This document shows positions 25,049 to 33,523 of a stretch of DNA of 64,000 bases, one piece after another. The notes beneath the pieces were generated by a model. That model was given only the letters and a program-made list of their open reading frames with translations, ran no database searches and was not told where the DNA came from. The position numbers were made by a program, and so were the translations under genes. Each line of letters starts with the position of its first letter. Positions within the stretch are counted from its first letter, which is position 1. The DNA is from Mucilaginibacter gossypii (GTDB taxonomy: Bacteria; Bacteroidota; Bacteroidia; Sphingobacteriales; Sphingobacteriaceae): positions 62,001 to 126,000 of the forward strand of contig NZ_FNCG01000017.1 of NCBI RefSeq assembly GCF_900100945.1, given 5' to 3'.

Positions 25049-26284
25049 TTAGACAGCCTCTGCCGGAACAACCGTTTTACCTCTGCCACGAACCGGTTTC
25101 TTGTTCTTTTTACCGGTGCGGTTAAGCCACATCATTACCCCTGTTACCGGGAATATGAGCGAAACCAACGTAATAAGAAAAGCTAAAACCTGGGTAGGCC
25201 AGCCATAAATGGAACCGGTATGGATTGGTTTAATTACCCCCCTGATACGCTGGCCAAGGCTTTTATCAGCATATAAAGCAGAGCCGGCAAGCTTGCCGCT
25301 GTATTGATCTATATAATAAGTATCGGTAGCCAATTCAACAGAACCTTTTTTGAGCACATTAAAAGTATAAACCGCTGCTGTATCGCGCGGATAACGGATG
25401 GTATAATTTTCGACATCGGTTATTTTATCACCCAATGCGACAACAGCCGCGTCAGGTGAAATGGCGGTAACGCCGGGTTGATGAACGGAAAGCGGAGCTT
25501 TGATATCCTCTTTGGCAACAACTTTTGAACCTGTAAGGAAAAACAAGGTACTATTTGCCCATTTAAATGTCATTACCAAACCCGAGGCAGAAATGACGAT
25601 CAAAAATATTGATGTATAAAAACCGGTAACAATATGCAGGTCATGTGTAAGACGTTTGCCGCTGCCGCTCCATTTTATTTTAAGGCACTGCTTCATGATG
25701 ACCTTGGTTTTGGGCCACCAAAGTACCACACCTGTAATCAGTATTATCAGGAAAAACAGGGTTGAAATACTGATCACCCAATCGCCGATACTATTCTTCC
25801 CGCCTAACAAAAAACGGTGAAACATTTCTACCGAGTACAGGAACGTTTGCCTGCGGTTAAACTGGTCGACCAATTGCCCGGTATAAGGATTCACAAAAGC
25901 TGTAAGATTCGAGCGCTCAGCATCTTTTGCTTTGGCCCCTTTTTTTTCATGGTTTTCTGTATGCTTTTGTGCTTTTGGGGTGCCGGCAGGTTTCCGATCT
26001 TTTTTTTCGGGCACAATAAGCCCAACCTCTACCGCACGCCCAGGATCATCATAAATCATAACCGTTGCCAGCTTTGATTTAGGGATTTGCTTTAATACCC
26101 CTGCTGTCAACTCAGATATTGGCAGCCTTTTTTCAAGTGGTTTTACGAAGTACCGCTGAGGATGAAGCGCTTGCTGAATTTCTTTTTCAAAAACCAGCAT
26201 TGTACCTGTTAAGCATGAACAGAAAATAATCACCCCGGCTGCCAGGCTTAAATAAAGGTGTATGGTGCGGAAAAATGCTTTCAT
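25049..26284 (-). CDS. PepSY-associated transmembrane protein (putative siderophore-iron reductase)
   Basis: A 411-residue inner-membrane protein of the PepSY_TM family. There is a first helix at about 13-34, a periplasmic PepSY region, a helix pair near 170-195 (STLFFLIILITGVVLWWPKT), another near 215-235 and a last pair near 355-380. The conserved HDLHIVTGF and RFLLGGKNSIGDWV sequences carry His residues thought to bind haem or metals. Family members beside TonB receptors reduce ferric siderophores to release iron; that role is inferred here from the receptor just upstream. A Lys-rich low-complexity insertion at about 90-125 is unusual. A terminator-like hairpin separates it from the receptor. 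Confidence 0.85.
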   Translation of the reverse strand: MKAFFRTIHLYLSLAAGVIIFCSCLTGTMLVFEKEIQQALHPQRYFVKPLEKRLPISELTAGVLKQIPKSKLATVMIYDDPGRAVEVGLIVPEKKDRKPAGTPKAQKHTENHEKKGAKAKDAERSNLTAFVNPYTGQLVDQFNRRQTFLYSVEMFHRFLLGGKNSIGDWVISISTLFFLIILITGVVLWWPKTKVIMKQCLKIKWSGSGKRLTHDLHIVTGFYTSIFLIVISASGLVMTFKWANSTLFFLTGSKVVAKEDIKAPLSVHQPGVTAISPDAAVVALGDKITDVENYTIRYPRDTAAVYTFNVLKKGSVELATDTYYIDQYSGKLAGSALYADKSLGQRIRGVIKPIHTGSIYGWPTQVLAFLITLVSLIFPVTGVMMWLNRTGKKNKKPVRGRGKTVVPAEAV

Positions 26285-26303
26285 CGGTTGTAATAAGCAT
26301 AAA

Positions 26304-26329
26304 AACCGGGTATGGAAACATACCCGGTT
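26304..26329 (-). terminator. Perfect hairpin between TonB receptor and PepSY gene
   Basis: AACCGGGTATG (26304-26314) and CATACCCGGTT (26319-26329) form a perfect 11-bp stem with a tetraloop; on the minus strand it is followed by TTTATG. It could end receptor transcription, or partially attenuate it before the PepSY gene, which follows in the same direction. Confidence 0.75.
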
Positions 26330-26340
26330 AGTTTAATCAA

Positions 26341-28803
26341 TTAAAATTTATAACTCAATGTGGTCAGGAACTGCCTTGGCGGTATGGGGTTTATGCTATA
26401 GTTTTCGTGCACATTGTAATTAAGCACATTACCAATGTTAGAGATCTTACCAATGATGGACATCTTTTTATAGGTATAACCTACCGAAGCATCAATCGTT
26501 GTAAAGCCTGGCACATTAACCAACCTTGATATAGTTTGGGTTTGACCAACTGTATTGGCATTACCCGCAACACGATCGCCCAGGTAATAAACAGACGCAC
26601 CTACTTTGAATCCCTTTAAATCGCCATTGTAAAAGGTATAAAATATGCTGGTGTTAGCCGTATGCTTTGGTGTATTCAACAATGGCTGGCCTGCTATATT
26701 GCTGCCAATTGCAGTTCCTGTTTTAGTGTATTTGGCGTTGGTATAGCTGTAGCCTGCCAATACATCCAATCCTTTTACCGGGTGACCGGCAATATCAAGT
26801 TCCACACCATCGCTTCTTGTTTCGCCGCCCAGCACTTTGATATTGGTATTGATGTTTGGCGTAACACCGTCGGCCTGAAATGGTGCTGTTTGGGCCAGGT
26901 TATTATTTTTAATGCGATAAGCGGTTACGTTTACCGACAGGTTACCGTTCAGGAAATCATTTTTAACACCGACTTCATACTGGTCAACAATAGAAGGATC
27001 AAGCGGGCTGCCGTTAATATCGGACCCCGTATTCGTGATGAAAGAATTGGAATAGCTTGCAAACAAGGCAGTATTGGCTATTGGCTTATAAACTACACCC
27101 ACACGAGGTGAAAACGCTTTATCTTCTTTCCCGGCTGCCTGGGTTGCGGTAGCAAGTGTATTATAATTGCTAACCGATGTTGGTGATACATATTGATATG
27201 ACCAGCGGATCCCGGCAAGTACTTTAACTTTTTCAGACAAACTAATAAGGTCATTAGCATAAGCGCCAAATCGATTGGTAGGCGTCAAGATGCTATAAAA
27301 CGGGGTCATCTGCGGTTTATCAGTACGGAGCGTGTATTTATCCAGGTCGAAAATATTGATCTTATCATAAATAGCATTTTGCGCGGCGCCGTTTTGGTCA
27401 AGATAGCTTGATACTTTATTTACGGTAGCAACGTAGGTATAGGCATTATTACGATACCAATCTGCATCAACGCCGGCCAAAATATTATGCTTAATGACGC
27501 CGGTATTAAATTGGCCTGTAATATTAAATTGCCCTGTGTAATAATCTTCAAGCGTCCTGGCTCTGTTCAGGGTACGGCCCCAGTCGCCATTGGCATCTGG
27601 TAATACACGCTCGGTAGTTTGGTATGAGCGGTTAAAATGTTGGTATGAAAAACCGCCGCTTAACTTCCAAAGGCTATTGAGCTGATGATTGATAGTTGCT
27701 GTGGCTGTAGTTTGTTTGGTATTACCTGTTGACCATGACGCACCCAAATACCGGTTACGAGGAACGTTGGCAATAACGTTATTGATTTGCCCGGTTCCGA
27801 AATCGGGGGTAAAATCATAGTTAAGATAATCACCTTCAACAATTAAGGTTGTTTTATCACTTATTTTATATAGGAACGACGGGTTAATATACTCCCTTTC
27901 TGATTTTACATTATCGCGGTAACTTTTAGCATTTTCATAGGTACCATTTACGCGATAAGCTAATTTGGAAGATATAGGGCCGTAAACATCAAACGACGGG
28001 CGGTAAAGATCATAGCTGCCATAGGTCATTGATACCTGGCCACCCTGCGTAAATAAAGGCTTTTTAGTTACCATATTCAGGATGCCTCCGGGCGCAACGT
28101 TTCCGTATAACAACGCGGCACTGCCTTTCAATATTTCAACACGTTCCAGTGAACTGATCTCCGGCACAACGCCCGAGTTAACCCTGAATCCGTTTTTAAA
28201 AATGTTATTGCTTCCAAAATTATAACCACGGGCGCCAAATGTTTCCTGGGTATTGCCACGGCCGCTATAAAGGTACACGCCGTTCACATTTTTGATAACA
28301 TCACTTAAACGTAATGATTGTTGCTGATCAAGCACATCGCGGCCTATTACAGTAACGCTTTGTGGCAGGTCCATTGGCGATACGTTCATTTTGCCGATGG
28401 TTAACTTTTTACGGTTGATGGTTTTGGTTGAAGAAACTACAACCTCGTCTAACTGGGCCGAGCTTTCATTAAGCTTAAAGGATACAACCGTTGTTTTATT
28501 TGCGGAAACTGTCACGGTTTGCTCTTCGGTTTTTGTACCAACGTATGAAGTAACCAGGGTGTAGGTACCCGGTTTAACATTATGAAAAGCAAATGATCCG
28601 TTATCGGTAGTGGTAGTACTTTTGTTTAACCCTTTAATGGCAACATTTACAAAAGACGCCGGTTTATCATCGCTGGTTTTAACAACACCGGTTATTTTAC
28701 CATTGTTGCCTTCATCATCAGCTTTCAGGATTAATGTATTTGCAAACAGGAATAAAATTAAAAATGGGATGGTGCGCAGGTAATAGTATAGGTTGCTTGT
28801 CAT
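26341..28803 (-). CDS. TonB-dependent siderophore receptor with N-terminal CarboxypepD_reg-like domain
   Basis: An 820-residue outer-membrane receptor. Order of domains: signal peptide (hydrophobic stretch about 10-28), carboxypeptidase-regulatory-like beta domain (about 34-120, KITGVVKTSDDKPASFVNVA), plug domain (DLPQSVTVIGRDVLDQQQ near 145, RGYNFGSNNIFKNGFRV, then LERVEILKGSAALLYGNVAP), and a 22-strand barrel ending in the terminal aromatic FLTTLSYKF. The plug motifs are those of ferric-siderophore receptors rather than SusC proteins, and no SusD follows. I start at ATG 28803; an upstream in-frame ATG (28860) would overlap the candidate operator. It is paired with the PepSY gene. Confidence 0.92.
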   Translation of the reverse strand: MTSNLYYYLRTIPFLILFLFANTLILKADDEGNNGKITGVVKTSDDKPASFVNVAIKGLNKSTTTTDNGSFAFHNVKPGTYTLVTSYVGTKTEEQTVTVSANKTTVVSFKLNESSAQLDEVVVSSTKTINRKKLTIGKMNVSPMDLPQSVTVIGRDVLDQQQSLRLSDVIKNVNGVYLYSGRGNTQETFGARGYNFGSNNIFKNGFRVNSGVVPEISSLERVEILKGSAALLYGNVAPGGILNMVTKKPLFTQGGQVSMTYGSYDLYRPSFDVYGPISSKLAYRVNGTYENAKSYRDNVKSEREYINPSFLYKISDKTTLIVEGDYLNYDFTPDFGTGQINNVIANVPRNRYLGASWSTGNTKQTTATATINHQLNSLWKLSGGFSYQHFNRSYQTTERVLPDANGDWGRTLNRARTLEDYYTGQFNITGQFNTGVIKHNILAGVDADWYRNNAYTYVATVNKVSSYLDQNGAAQNAIYDKINIFDLDKYTLRTDKPQMTPFYSILTPTNRFGAYANDLISLSEKVKVLAGIRWSYQYVSPTSVSNYNTLATATQAAGKEDKAFSPRVGVVYKPIANTALFASYSNSFITNTGSDINGSPLDPSIVDQYEVGVKNDFLNGNLSVNVTAYRIKNNNLAQTAPFQADGVTPNINTNIKVLGGETRSDGVELDIAGHPVKGLDVLAGYSYTNAKYTKTGTAIGSNIAGQPLLNTPKHTANTSIFYTFYNGDLKGFKVGASVYYLGDRVAGNANTVGQTQTISRLVNVPGFTTIDASVGYTYKKMSIIGKISNIGNVLNYNVHENYSINPIPPRQFLTTLSYKF

Positions 28804-28808
28804 TCTAT

Positions 28809-28886
28809 TTAGATTAAGTCTAATTAAGCGCAAAAGTATAAAAAGACTTTTTATCTGCAAGCTTTATTTATAATTAGTTTAAATAA
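28809..28886. promoter_or_regulatory. Two palindromes upstream of the siderophore receptor (possible iron box)
   Basis: TTAGA-TTAAG-TCTAA (28809-28823) lies 6 bp before the start codon. TTATTTA (28864-28870) and TAAATAA (28880-28886) flank a 9-bp centre further upstream. Both palindromes adjoin the direct repeat TAAGCGCAA (28825-28833 and 28884-28892). Form and position suit a metal-responsive repressor of the Fur or DtxR type, but the regulator is unknown. Confidence 0.4.
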
Positions 28887-28945
28887 GCGCAAGCGTAAAG
28901 GCCGCAATTTCCACTTGCAGTCTTTTATCGTAGGAAAAAAATGTA

Positions 28946-29371
28946 TTAGTTAAACACTATAGTACCCGGACCAGATACTTTAGCTATATGGCAATTACAT
29001 CCACCCGAAATTTTAAACAGCGCGGTTTGAGTGCCACCTGTTTGGATATTGGTTACAGTAAGCTCCACATCATCGCCTTCGGTCGAGAACTCATTTTTAT
29101 TATTATCTGTAGCGATGGTGTACAAATGCGGGCCTACAGTTGTTGAAGGAGGGCCCGGGTTTCCTTTAGCTATTATGGTTTGTTTGGTACGTAAGTTTAC
29201 AACCTTTACATCTTTTCCAAATGCCATTTGACCATCCTTATCAACAAAATTCACATATAGCGATGCGAAATTCAGCGTGCAGGCCTGGCTTGGACAGCCG
29301 GTTTGCTGATTATGTTTTTTACAGCCCAATAATACTGAAGCTATCATAAAAAGGATGATGTATTTATACAT
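28946..29371 (-). CDS. Small lipoprotein of unknown function
   Basis: A 141-residue protein with a clear lipoprotein signal (MYKYIILFMIASVLLGCKKH; lipobox LLGC, Cys16), so it is anchored in the envelope. The mature part has two Cys-X-X-X-Cys-like features: CPSQAC near 26-31 and CNC near 124-126, and looks beta-rich. I do not recognise the family. It lies between the CocE-type hydrolase and the siderophore receptor, all on the minus strand, but terminators or operators separate it from both, so co-function is not implied. Confidence 0.75.
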   Translation of the reverse strand: MYKYIILFMIASVLLGCKKHNQQTGCPSQACTLNFASLYVNFVDKDGQMAFGKDVKVVNLRTKQTIIAKGNPGPPSTTVGPHLYTIATDNNKNEFSTEGDDVELTVTNIQTGGTQTALFKISGGCNCHIAKVSGPGTIVFN

Positions 29372-29419
29372 GGTTATAGGTTTAATTACTAACCGTTACG
29401 ACATCATGATATAAAATGC

Positions 29420-29449
29420 GACAGCCCCATGTAAATACATGAGGCTGCC
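29420..29449 (-). terminator. Terminator after the CocE-type hydrolase
   Basis: CAGCC...GGCTG (29422-29426 with 29443-29447) and an inner ATGTA/TACAT pair form one stem; on the minus strand it leads into GCATTTTATATC. Confidence 0.65.
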
Positions 29450-29469
29450 GTGCTTAGATTGCATGTATT

Positions 29470-31341
29470 TTATTCAACAACCCTAACCTTTAAATAACTT
29501 GGATTAGCTTTTGAGGTATAAACCTTATGTGTGGCTTTTTTAAAGTCGGTATCTTTAGCTTTCATGATATCCTGAAACTGCTGTGTATTTCTGTCGATAA
29601 GCGGGAACCATGTGCTTTGTACCTGAACCATCATACGGTGCCCTTTTTTGAAGGTGTGCAGCACATCCTGCAGTTCAAAATTAACCGGGGTTACTTTACC
29701 AGGCACAAAAGACTCTGGCTTATCAAAACCATTACGAAATTTACCCCGCATAGCCTCGCTGCGTATCATTTGCTGATAACCGCTCAGGTATACGTCTTTA
29801 CCTGCCCATTTGGTGTTTTTGGTAGAATCAGGATAAACATCAATCACTTTAACCACCCAATCGGCATCGGTGCCGGTAGTTGATACTTTAAGATTGGCCC
29901 AGATATTACCGGCAATAGTTACATCATTATCTAAAATATCAGTTTCATAAGTAAGCACGTCCGGGCGTTGCGATGCAAAACGCTGATCAGCGGTCATGTA
30001 TTCGCGTTTCATGTCCATATCAATGCTGTTGATAAACGGCACCGGCTTATTCGGGTCAGATATAAATTCGTCATGGCTATCGGCTACGCCTGTTGGAGCG
30101 GTAAATGATAGTTTTCCGCCCGGTAGCAGGTACAGGTTTTTTTCTGCCGATTCTTTCGGAGGCCAGGTATTATAGGTTTTCCACTCGTTAACACCGGTTT
30201 CGAAGGTAGATACCGGCTTCAGGTCGAAATCAGCAGTACCCTTTAAATAATGACTAAAAAACGCAAACTCAATTTTTTCGCGATAAAACGGGCCTGTAGA
30301 ACCGCCGAAGCCAACATCACCTAAATGATCTCCTTCACCACGTGCCCAACCGCCGTGTACCCATGGCCCCATGGCAAAGTAAACCGGGGTTTTAGGATTT
30401 TCTTTTACCAGGGTTTTATAGGTATTGATAGCCCCGTATAAATCTTCAGCATCGTACCAGCCACCGGTTACCAGTACCGCTGTTTTTATATCATGCAGAT
30501 GATAAAGCACATTACGATCCTTCCAATGCTGGTCATAATTAGGGTGATCAAGCATTTCGTTCCATAAACGGATAGTATCCTTATAGTATTTAGTGTTTGA
30601 GTTTTTTACCGAACCCATCTTCAGGAAAAAATTATACCCATCCTCTGTGCCGGCATCAAATCTTCCACCGCGGCGCTGGGTTGGTTTATCATCCTGCCTG
30701 TTGGTAAAGCCTGGGTAAAAACCAAAGTTGGCAACCAGCATGAACGCGCCATTATGAAAAGCATCATCGCGGTACAAGTCGGCAATTGGCGCCTGCGGCG
30801 ATGCAGCTACCAGGGCCGGGTGACGGCTTAACAAGGCTGTTGTGGTATAAAAGCCCGGATAGGAAATGCCCCATACCCCAACCTTGCCATTGTTATTGGG
30901 GATGTTTTTCAGTAACCAGTCGATAGTATCGTAAGTATCCGTGCCTTCATCAACATCTTTATTGGTTTTATGATTTTCCTTTTCGGGGGTCATTTCTTCG
31001 TAAATACCTTCACTCATCCAACGGCCACGTACATCCTGGTAAACAAAGATGTACCCGTCGTGAGCGAATAATGAGGATGGACCAAGGCTGCCTTTATACA
31101 GTTCCGTACCATAGGGCGCCACGCTATAAGGGGTCCTGTCCATCATGAAAGGATATTTTTTTGACTGGTCCTTAGGTACATATACCGAGGTAAACAGCTT
31201 TTTACCATCCCTCATTGGGATCTGGTATTCATATTTCTGGTAATTGGCTTTAATATAATCAGCATCGGGCGCTTTGGGCTGCGCATACAGGCCTGATGCC
31301 GAAAGCAAAAGGCAGAAAATGAAAAGTAAATTTTTCTTCAT
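29470..31341 (-). CDS. CocE/NonD-family hydrolase (X-Pro dipeptidyl-peptidase / alpha-amino acid ester hydrolase type)
   Basis: A 623-residue secreted serine hydrolase. The signal peptide MKKNLLFIFCLLLSASGLYA supports the start at 31341; six more residues would precede it from an ATG at 31359. The alpha/beta-hydrolase part shows YQDVRGRWMSEG near 101-112 and the nucleophile elbow GVWGISYPGFYTT with Ser160. The C-terminal third is a jelly-roll domain (X-Pro_DP_C type). Members hydrolyse peptides, amino-acid esters or acylated small molecules; the substrate cannot be told. The gene is divergent from the GH18 gene. Confidence 0.9.
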   Translation of the reverse strand: MKKNLLFIFCLLLSASGLYAQPKAPDADYIKANYQKYEYQIPMRDGKKLFTSVYVPKDQSKKYPFMMDRTPYSVAPYGTELYKGSLGPSSLFAHDGYIFVYQDVRGRWMSEGIYEEMTPEKENHKTNKDVDEGTDTYDTIDWLLKNIPNNNGKVGVWGISYPGFYTTTALLSRHPALVAASPQAPIADLYRDDAFHNGAFMLVANFGFYPGFTNRQDDKPTQRRGGRFDAGTEDGYNFFLKMGSVKNSNTKYYKDTIRLWNEMLDHPNYDQHWKDRNVLYHLHDIKTAVLVTGGWYDAEDLYGAINTYKTLVKENPKTPVYFAMGPWVHGGWARGEGDHLGDVGFGGSTGPFYREKIEFAFFSHYLKGTADFDLKPVSTFETGVNEWKTYNTWPPKESAEKNLYLLPGGKLSFTAPTGVADSHDEFISDPNKPVPFINSIDMDMKREYMTADQRFASQRPDVLTYETDILDNDVTIAGNIWANLKVSTTGTDADWVVKVIDVYPDSTKNTKWAGKDVYLSGYQQMIRSEAMRGKFRNGFDKPESFVPGKVTPVNFELQDVLHTFKKGHRMMVQVQSTWFPLIDRNTQQFQDIMKAKDTDFKKATHKVYTSKANPSYLKVRVVE

Positions 31342-31565
31342 AAAATTTTTGTCAGTCAATCAAATGTAACCGAATAAAATAAAAAGGGCAACTAACGATA
31401 TGGCTATTTACAAAAAGCCTCTTTTTTGTTACAGAACAAAGGTTTTTATTATAATTAAAATCAAGCACAATAAGCACCTTTATTAACCATAATAATATTT
31501 TTATAAAATAATAATTAAAACCTGTAGGCAATTATACTCGTTTAATGGTCTATTACTTTGAACCA

Positions 31566-31660
31566 AATAATACCGGAGTGAGGACCTAAGCGCCCGGCAA
31601 CCTAAAATATTTAAACAGTTTTTTAAGAGATAGTGACTATCCCCTGGCTATGCCATGGGC
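31566..31660 (+). promoter_or_regulatory. GC-rich leader segment upstream of the GH18 gene
   Basis: In the otherwise AT-rich 389-bp gap 31342-31730 a compact block reads ATACCGGAGTGAGGACCTAA then GCGCCCGGCAACCT, followed by GATAG-TGA-CTATC (31628-31640), a small perfect hairpin. The CCGG...CCGGCAACC layout loosely recalls the core of SAM-I-type riboswitches but the pairing scheme is not complete. I call it only a possible structured leader. Confidence 0.25.
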
Positions 31661-31730
31661 CGGCTTTACGCAAACCAGTTATGCTAAAACAATTTATCTT
31701 TTTATAAACAATTTAACAAACACACCAATT

Positions 31731-32960
31731 ATGAGAACAAACCTTAATCTGCCACTTACAAAAACACTAACCGCCTTATTCGGCGCAGTTGTACTGCTCA
31801 CATCCGCCTGTAAAAAGGAAAAAGCTGCACTGCCTACCGATACCGGCAACACTCCGTCAAAGTTAAGCACCAACGCCATAGGCGTGGCCGGGCCTAAGGG
31901 TGTTTGCTATGTGGAGGTAAATAATAATGATATCCGCAATGTGGGTAACTACACCCTATCAACCGGGGAGCAGCTTTTTGATATTGCTATTATATTTGCG
32001 GCCAACATCAACTATGACACCGGCGCGCAAAAAGCAGTGTTGTACTTTAACCCGCAGGTAACCAACGTACTCAACAATAAAGCTACTTACATTCAAAGCC
32101 TGCAGGCTAAAGGTATTAAGGTATTGTTATCTATTTTGGGCAATCACCAGGGCGCGGGGATCTCTAATTTTCCTTCTCAGGCTGCCGCAAATGATTTTGC
32201 TCAGCAATTAAGCAACGCCGTTACCACTTACGGACTGGATGGTATTGACTTTGACGATGAATATGCCGATTATGGCACCAATGGTACCGGCCAGCCAAAT
32301 GACAGCTCATTTGTTTACCTCGTTACTGCCCTGCGTAACCTGATGCCTACCAAAATAATTTCATTTTATTTTTATGGCCCGGCAGCGTCACGGCTGAGTT
32401 ACAATGGAGTAACGGTAGGCTCAAAAGTTAACTATAGCTGGAACGCTATTTATGGCACTTATTCTGTTCCAAACGTTCCGGGACTCACCGCCGCCAACCT
32501 TGGCCCGGCCGCTATTGATATTCAAAGCACCAGTTCATCAACCGCTGCGTCGCTGGCAACCCAAACCGTAAATAATAATTATGGTATTTATCTGTATTAC
32601 AATTTGCCTAATAGCGACGTTCATACTTACCTTTCGAGTGTATCAAACGCGTTATACGGCAAATCTACAGTATATACGGGAACCAGTACTACGGGGGTAA
32701 CTTTTTACCAGGACATCAATTACGGAGGCACAGTTACCAGCGCCATACCTAAGGGCACTTATACCCTGGCACAACTGCAGGCTTATGGCTTTGTAGATAA
32801 CTGGGCTTCATCGGTAAAAATCCCAACCGGCTGGACAGTGACCATGTATGCAAACGATAACTCTACGGGCACATCATGGACACGGACATCGAACACATCT
32901 AATTTTACCACCCTATCACCAAATGCAAACGACGTGGTGACTTCGGTTAAAATTCAATAA
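31731..32960 (+). CDS. GH18-family glycosidase lipoprotein with beta/gamma-crystallin-like C-terminus
   Basis: A 409-residue lipoprotein; lipobox LTSAC with Cys27 after a basic N-terminus. The catalytic domain (about 50-310) has the GH18 signature DGIDFDDE at 170-177 with the acid/base Glu177, and the layout of endo-beta-N-acetylglucosaminidase or chitinase-like proteins. The last 85 residues (FYQDINYGGTVTSAIPKGTY and a second copy ending VVTSVKIQ) look like a beta/gamma-crystallin repeat, a Ca2+-binding or adhesive module. Probably acts at the cell surface on GlcNAc-containing glycans. The start at 31731 is chosen because the in-frame extension upstream would destroy the lipoprotein signal. 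Confidence 0.85.
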   Translation: MRTNLNLPLTKTLTALFGAVVLLTSACKKEKAALPTDTGNTPSKLSTNAIGVAGPKGVCYVEVNNNDIRNVGNYTLSTGEQLFDIAIIFAANINYDTGAQKAVLYFNPQVTNVLNNKATYIQSLQAKGIKVLLSILGNHQGAGISNFPSQAAANDFAQQLSNAVTTYGLDGIDFDDEYADYGTNGTGQPNDSSFVYLVTALRNLMPTKIISFYFYGPAASRLSYNGVTVGSKVNYSWNAIYGTYSVPNVPGLTAANLGPAAIDIQSTSSSTAASLATQTVNNNYGIYLYYNLPNSDVHTYLSSVSNALYGKSTVYTGTSTTGVTFYQDINYGGTVTSAIPKGTYTLAQLQAYGFVDNWASSVKIPTGWTVTMYANDNSTGTSWTRTSNTSNFTTLSPNANDVVTSVKIQ

Positions 32961-32966
32961 AACAAA

Positions 32967-32998
32967 CGGGGCGGGATATTTTGATGTCCCGCCCGCTC
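32967..32998. terminator. GC-rich hairpin between GH18 and GNAT genes
   Basis: GGGCGGGA (32969-32976) pairs exactly with TCCCGCCC (32987-32994). Only a weak T-rich run follows on the plus strand. It lies between convergent genes, so it may stop transcripts from both sides. Confidence 0.65.
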
Positions 32999-33454
32999 TT
33001 ATTCATTCTTCATTAAAAAATAATCACCTAAAGCATCACTGCCTTCTTCCATAATTTCCCAACCCAATGCTTGATAAAACTGAAACGCCGCTTCATTTTT
33101 AACAAGACACTTTAACCTAAGCGGAGAGGGATAATTTTGAGCAGCCAAAGCCAACAGGGCTTTTCCGATACCTTTTCCTCTGTATGCAACGTGCACATAT
33201 AAATGATGAACAAAAGCATCAGGAGGCCATACAGCCATAAACCCAACTGTCTCATTATCGCAGGTTGCTACCCATATATCCTCATCGTGCGTATGAGCAT
33301 CAAAATCATTTAATGTAAACAAATTGCTGTCCATCCAATGAAATGCCTGTATGCGACAAAGCAGGTAGATTTCCCTAAGCTTATCACGATCTGCTTTATT
33401 AATTGGATGGATAAGTACGTTAGTTGATTTCAATGCAGTTACGATACGATTCAT
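32999..33454 (-). CDS. GNAT-family N-acetyltransferase
   Basis: A 151-residue GNAT protein. VGFMAVWPPDAFVHHLYVHV precedes the acetyl-CoA loop AYRGKGIGKALLALA (about 90-104), and the C-terminal NEAAFQFYQALGWEIMEEGS is the usual motif B. The substrate is unknown. It appears to be a single-gene unit, convergent with the GH18 gene. Confidence 0.88.
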   Translation of the reverse strand: MNRIVTALKSTNVLIHPINKADRDKLREIYLLCRIQAFHWMDSNLFTLNDFDAHTHDEDIWVATCDNETVGFMAVWPPDAFVHHLYVHVAYRGKGIGKALLALAAQNYPSPLRLKCLVKNEAAFQFYQALGWEIMEEGSDALGDYFLMKNE

Positions 33455-33523
33455 TAATCGTTTGACTTTGCGGTTGCAAACAGTTCCTTTAAATTATCAT
33501 TTTCGAAAACAATCGAAGCAAAA

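Noticed and set aside
26341..28803. SusC-type starch/glycan receptor
   Set aside because: Plug motifs are those of siderophore receptors, no SusD gene follows, and the length (820 aa) is short for SusC.
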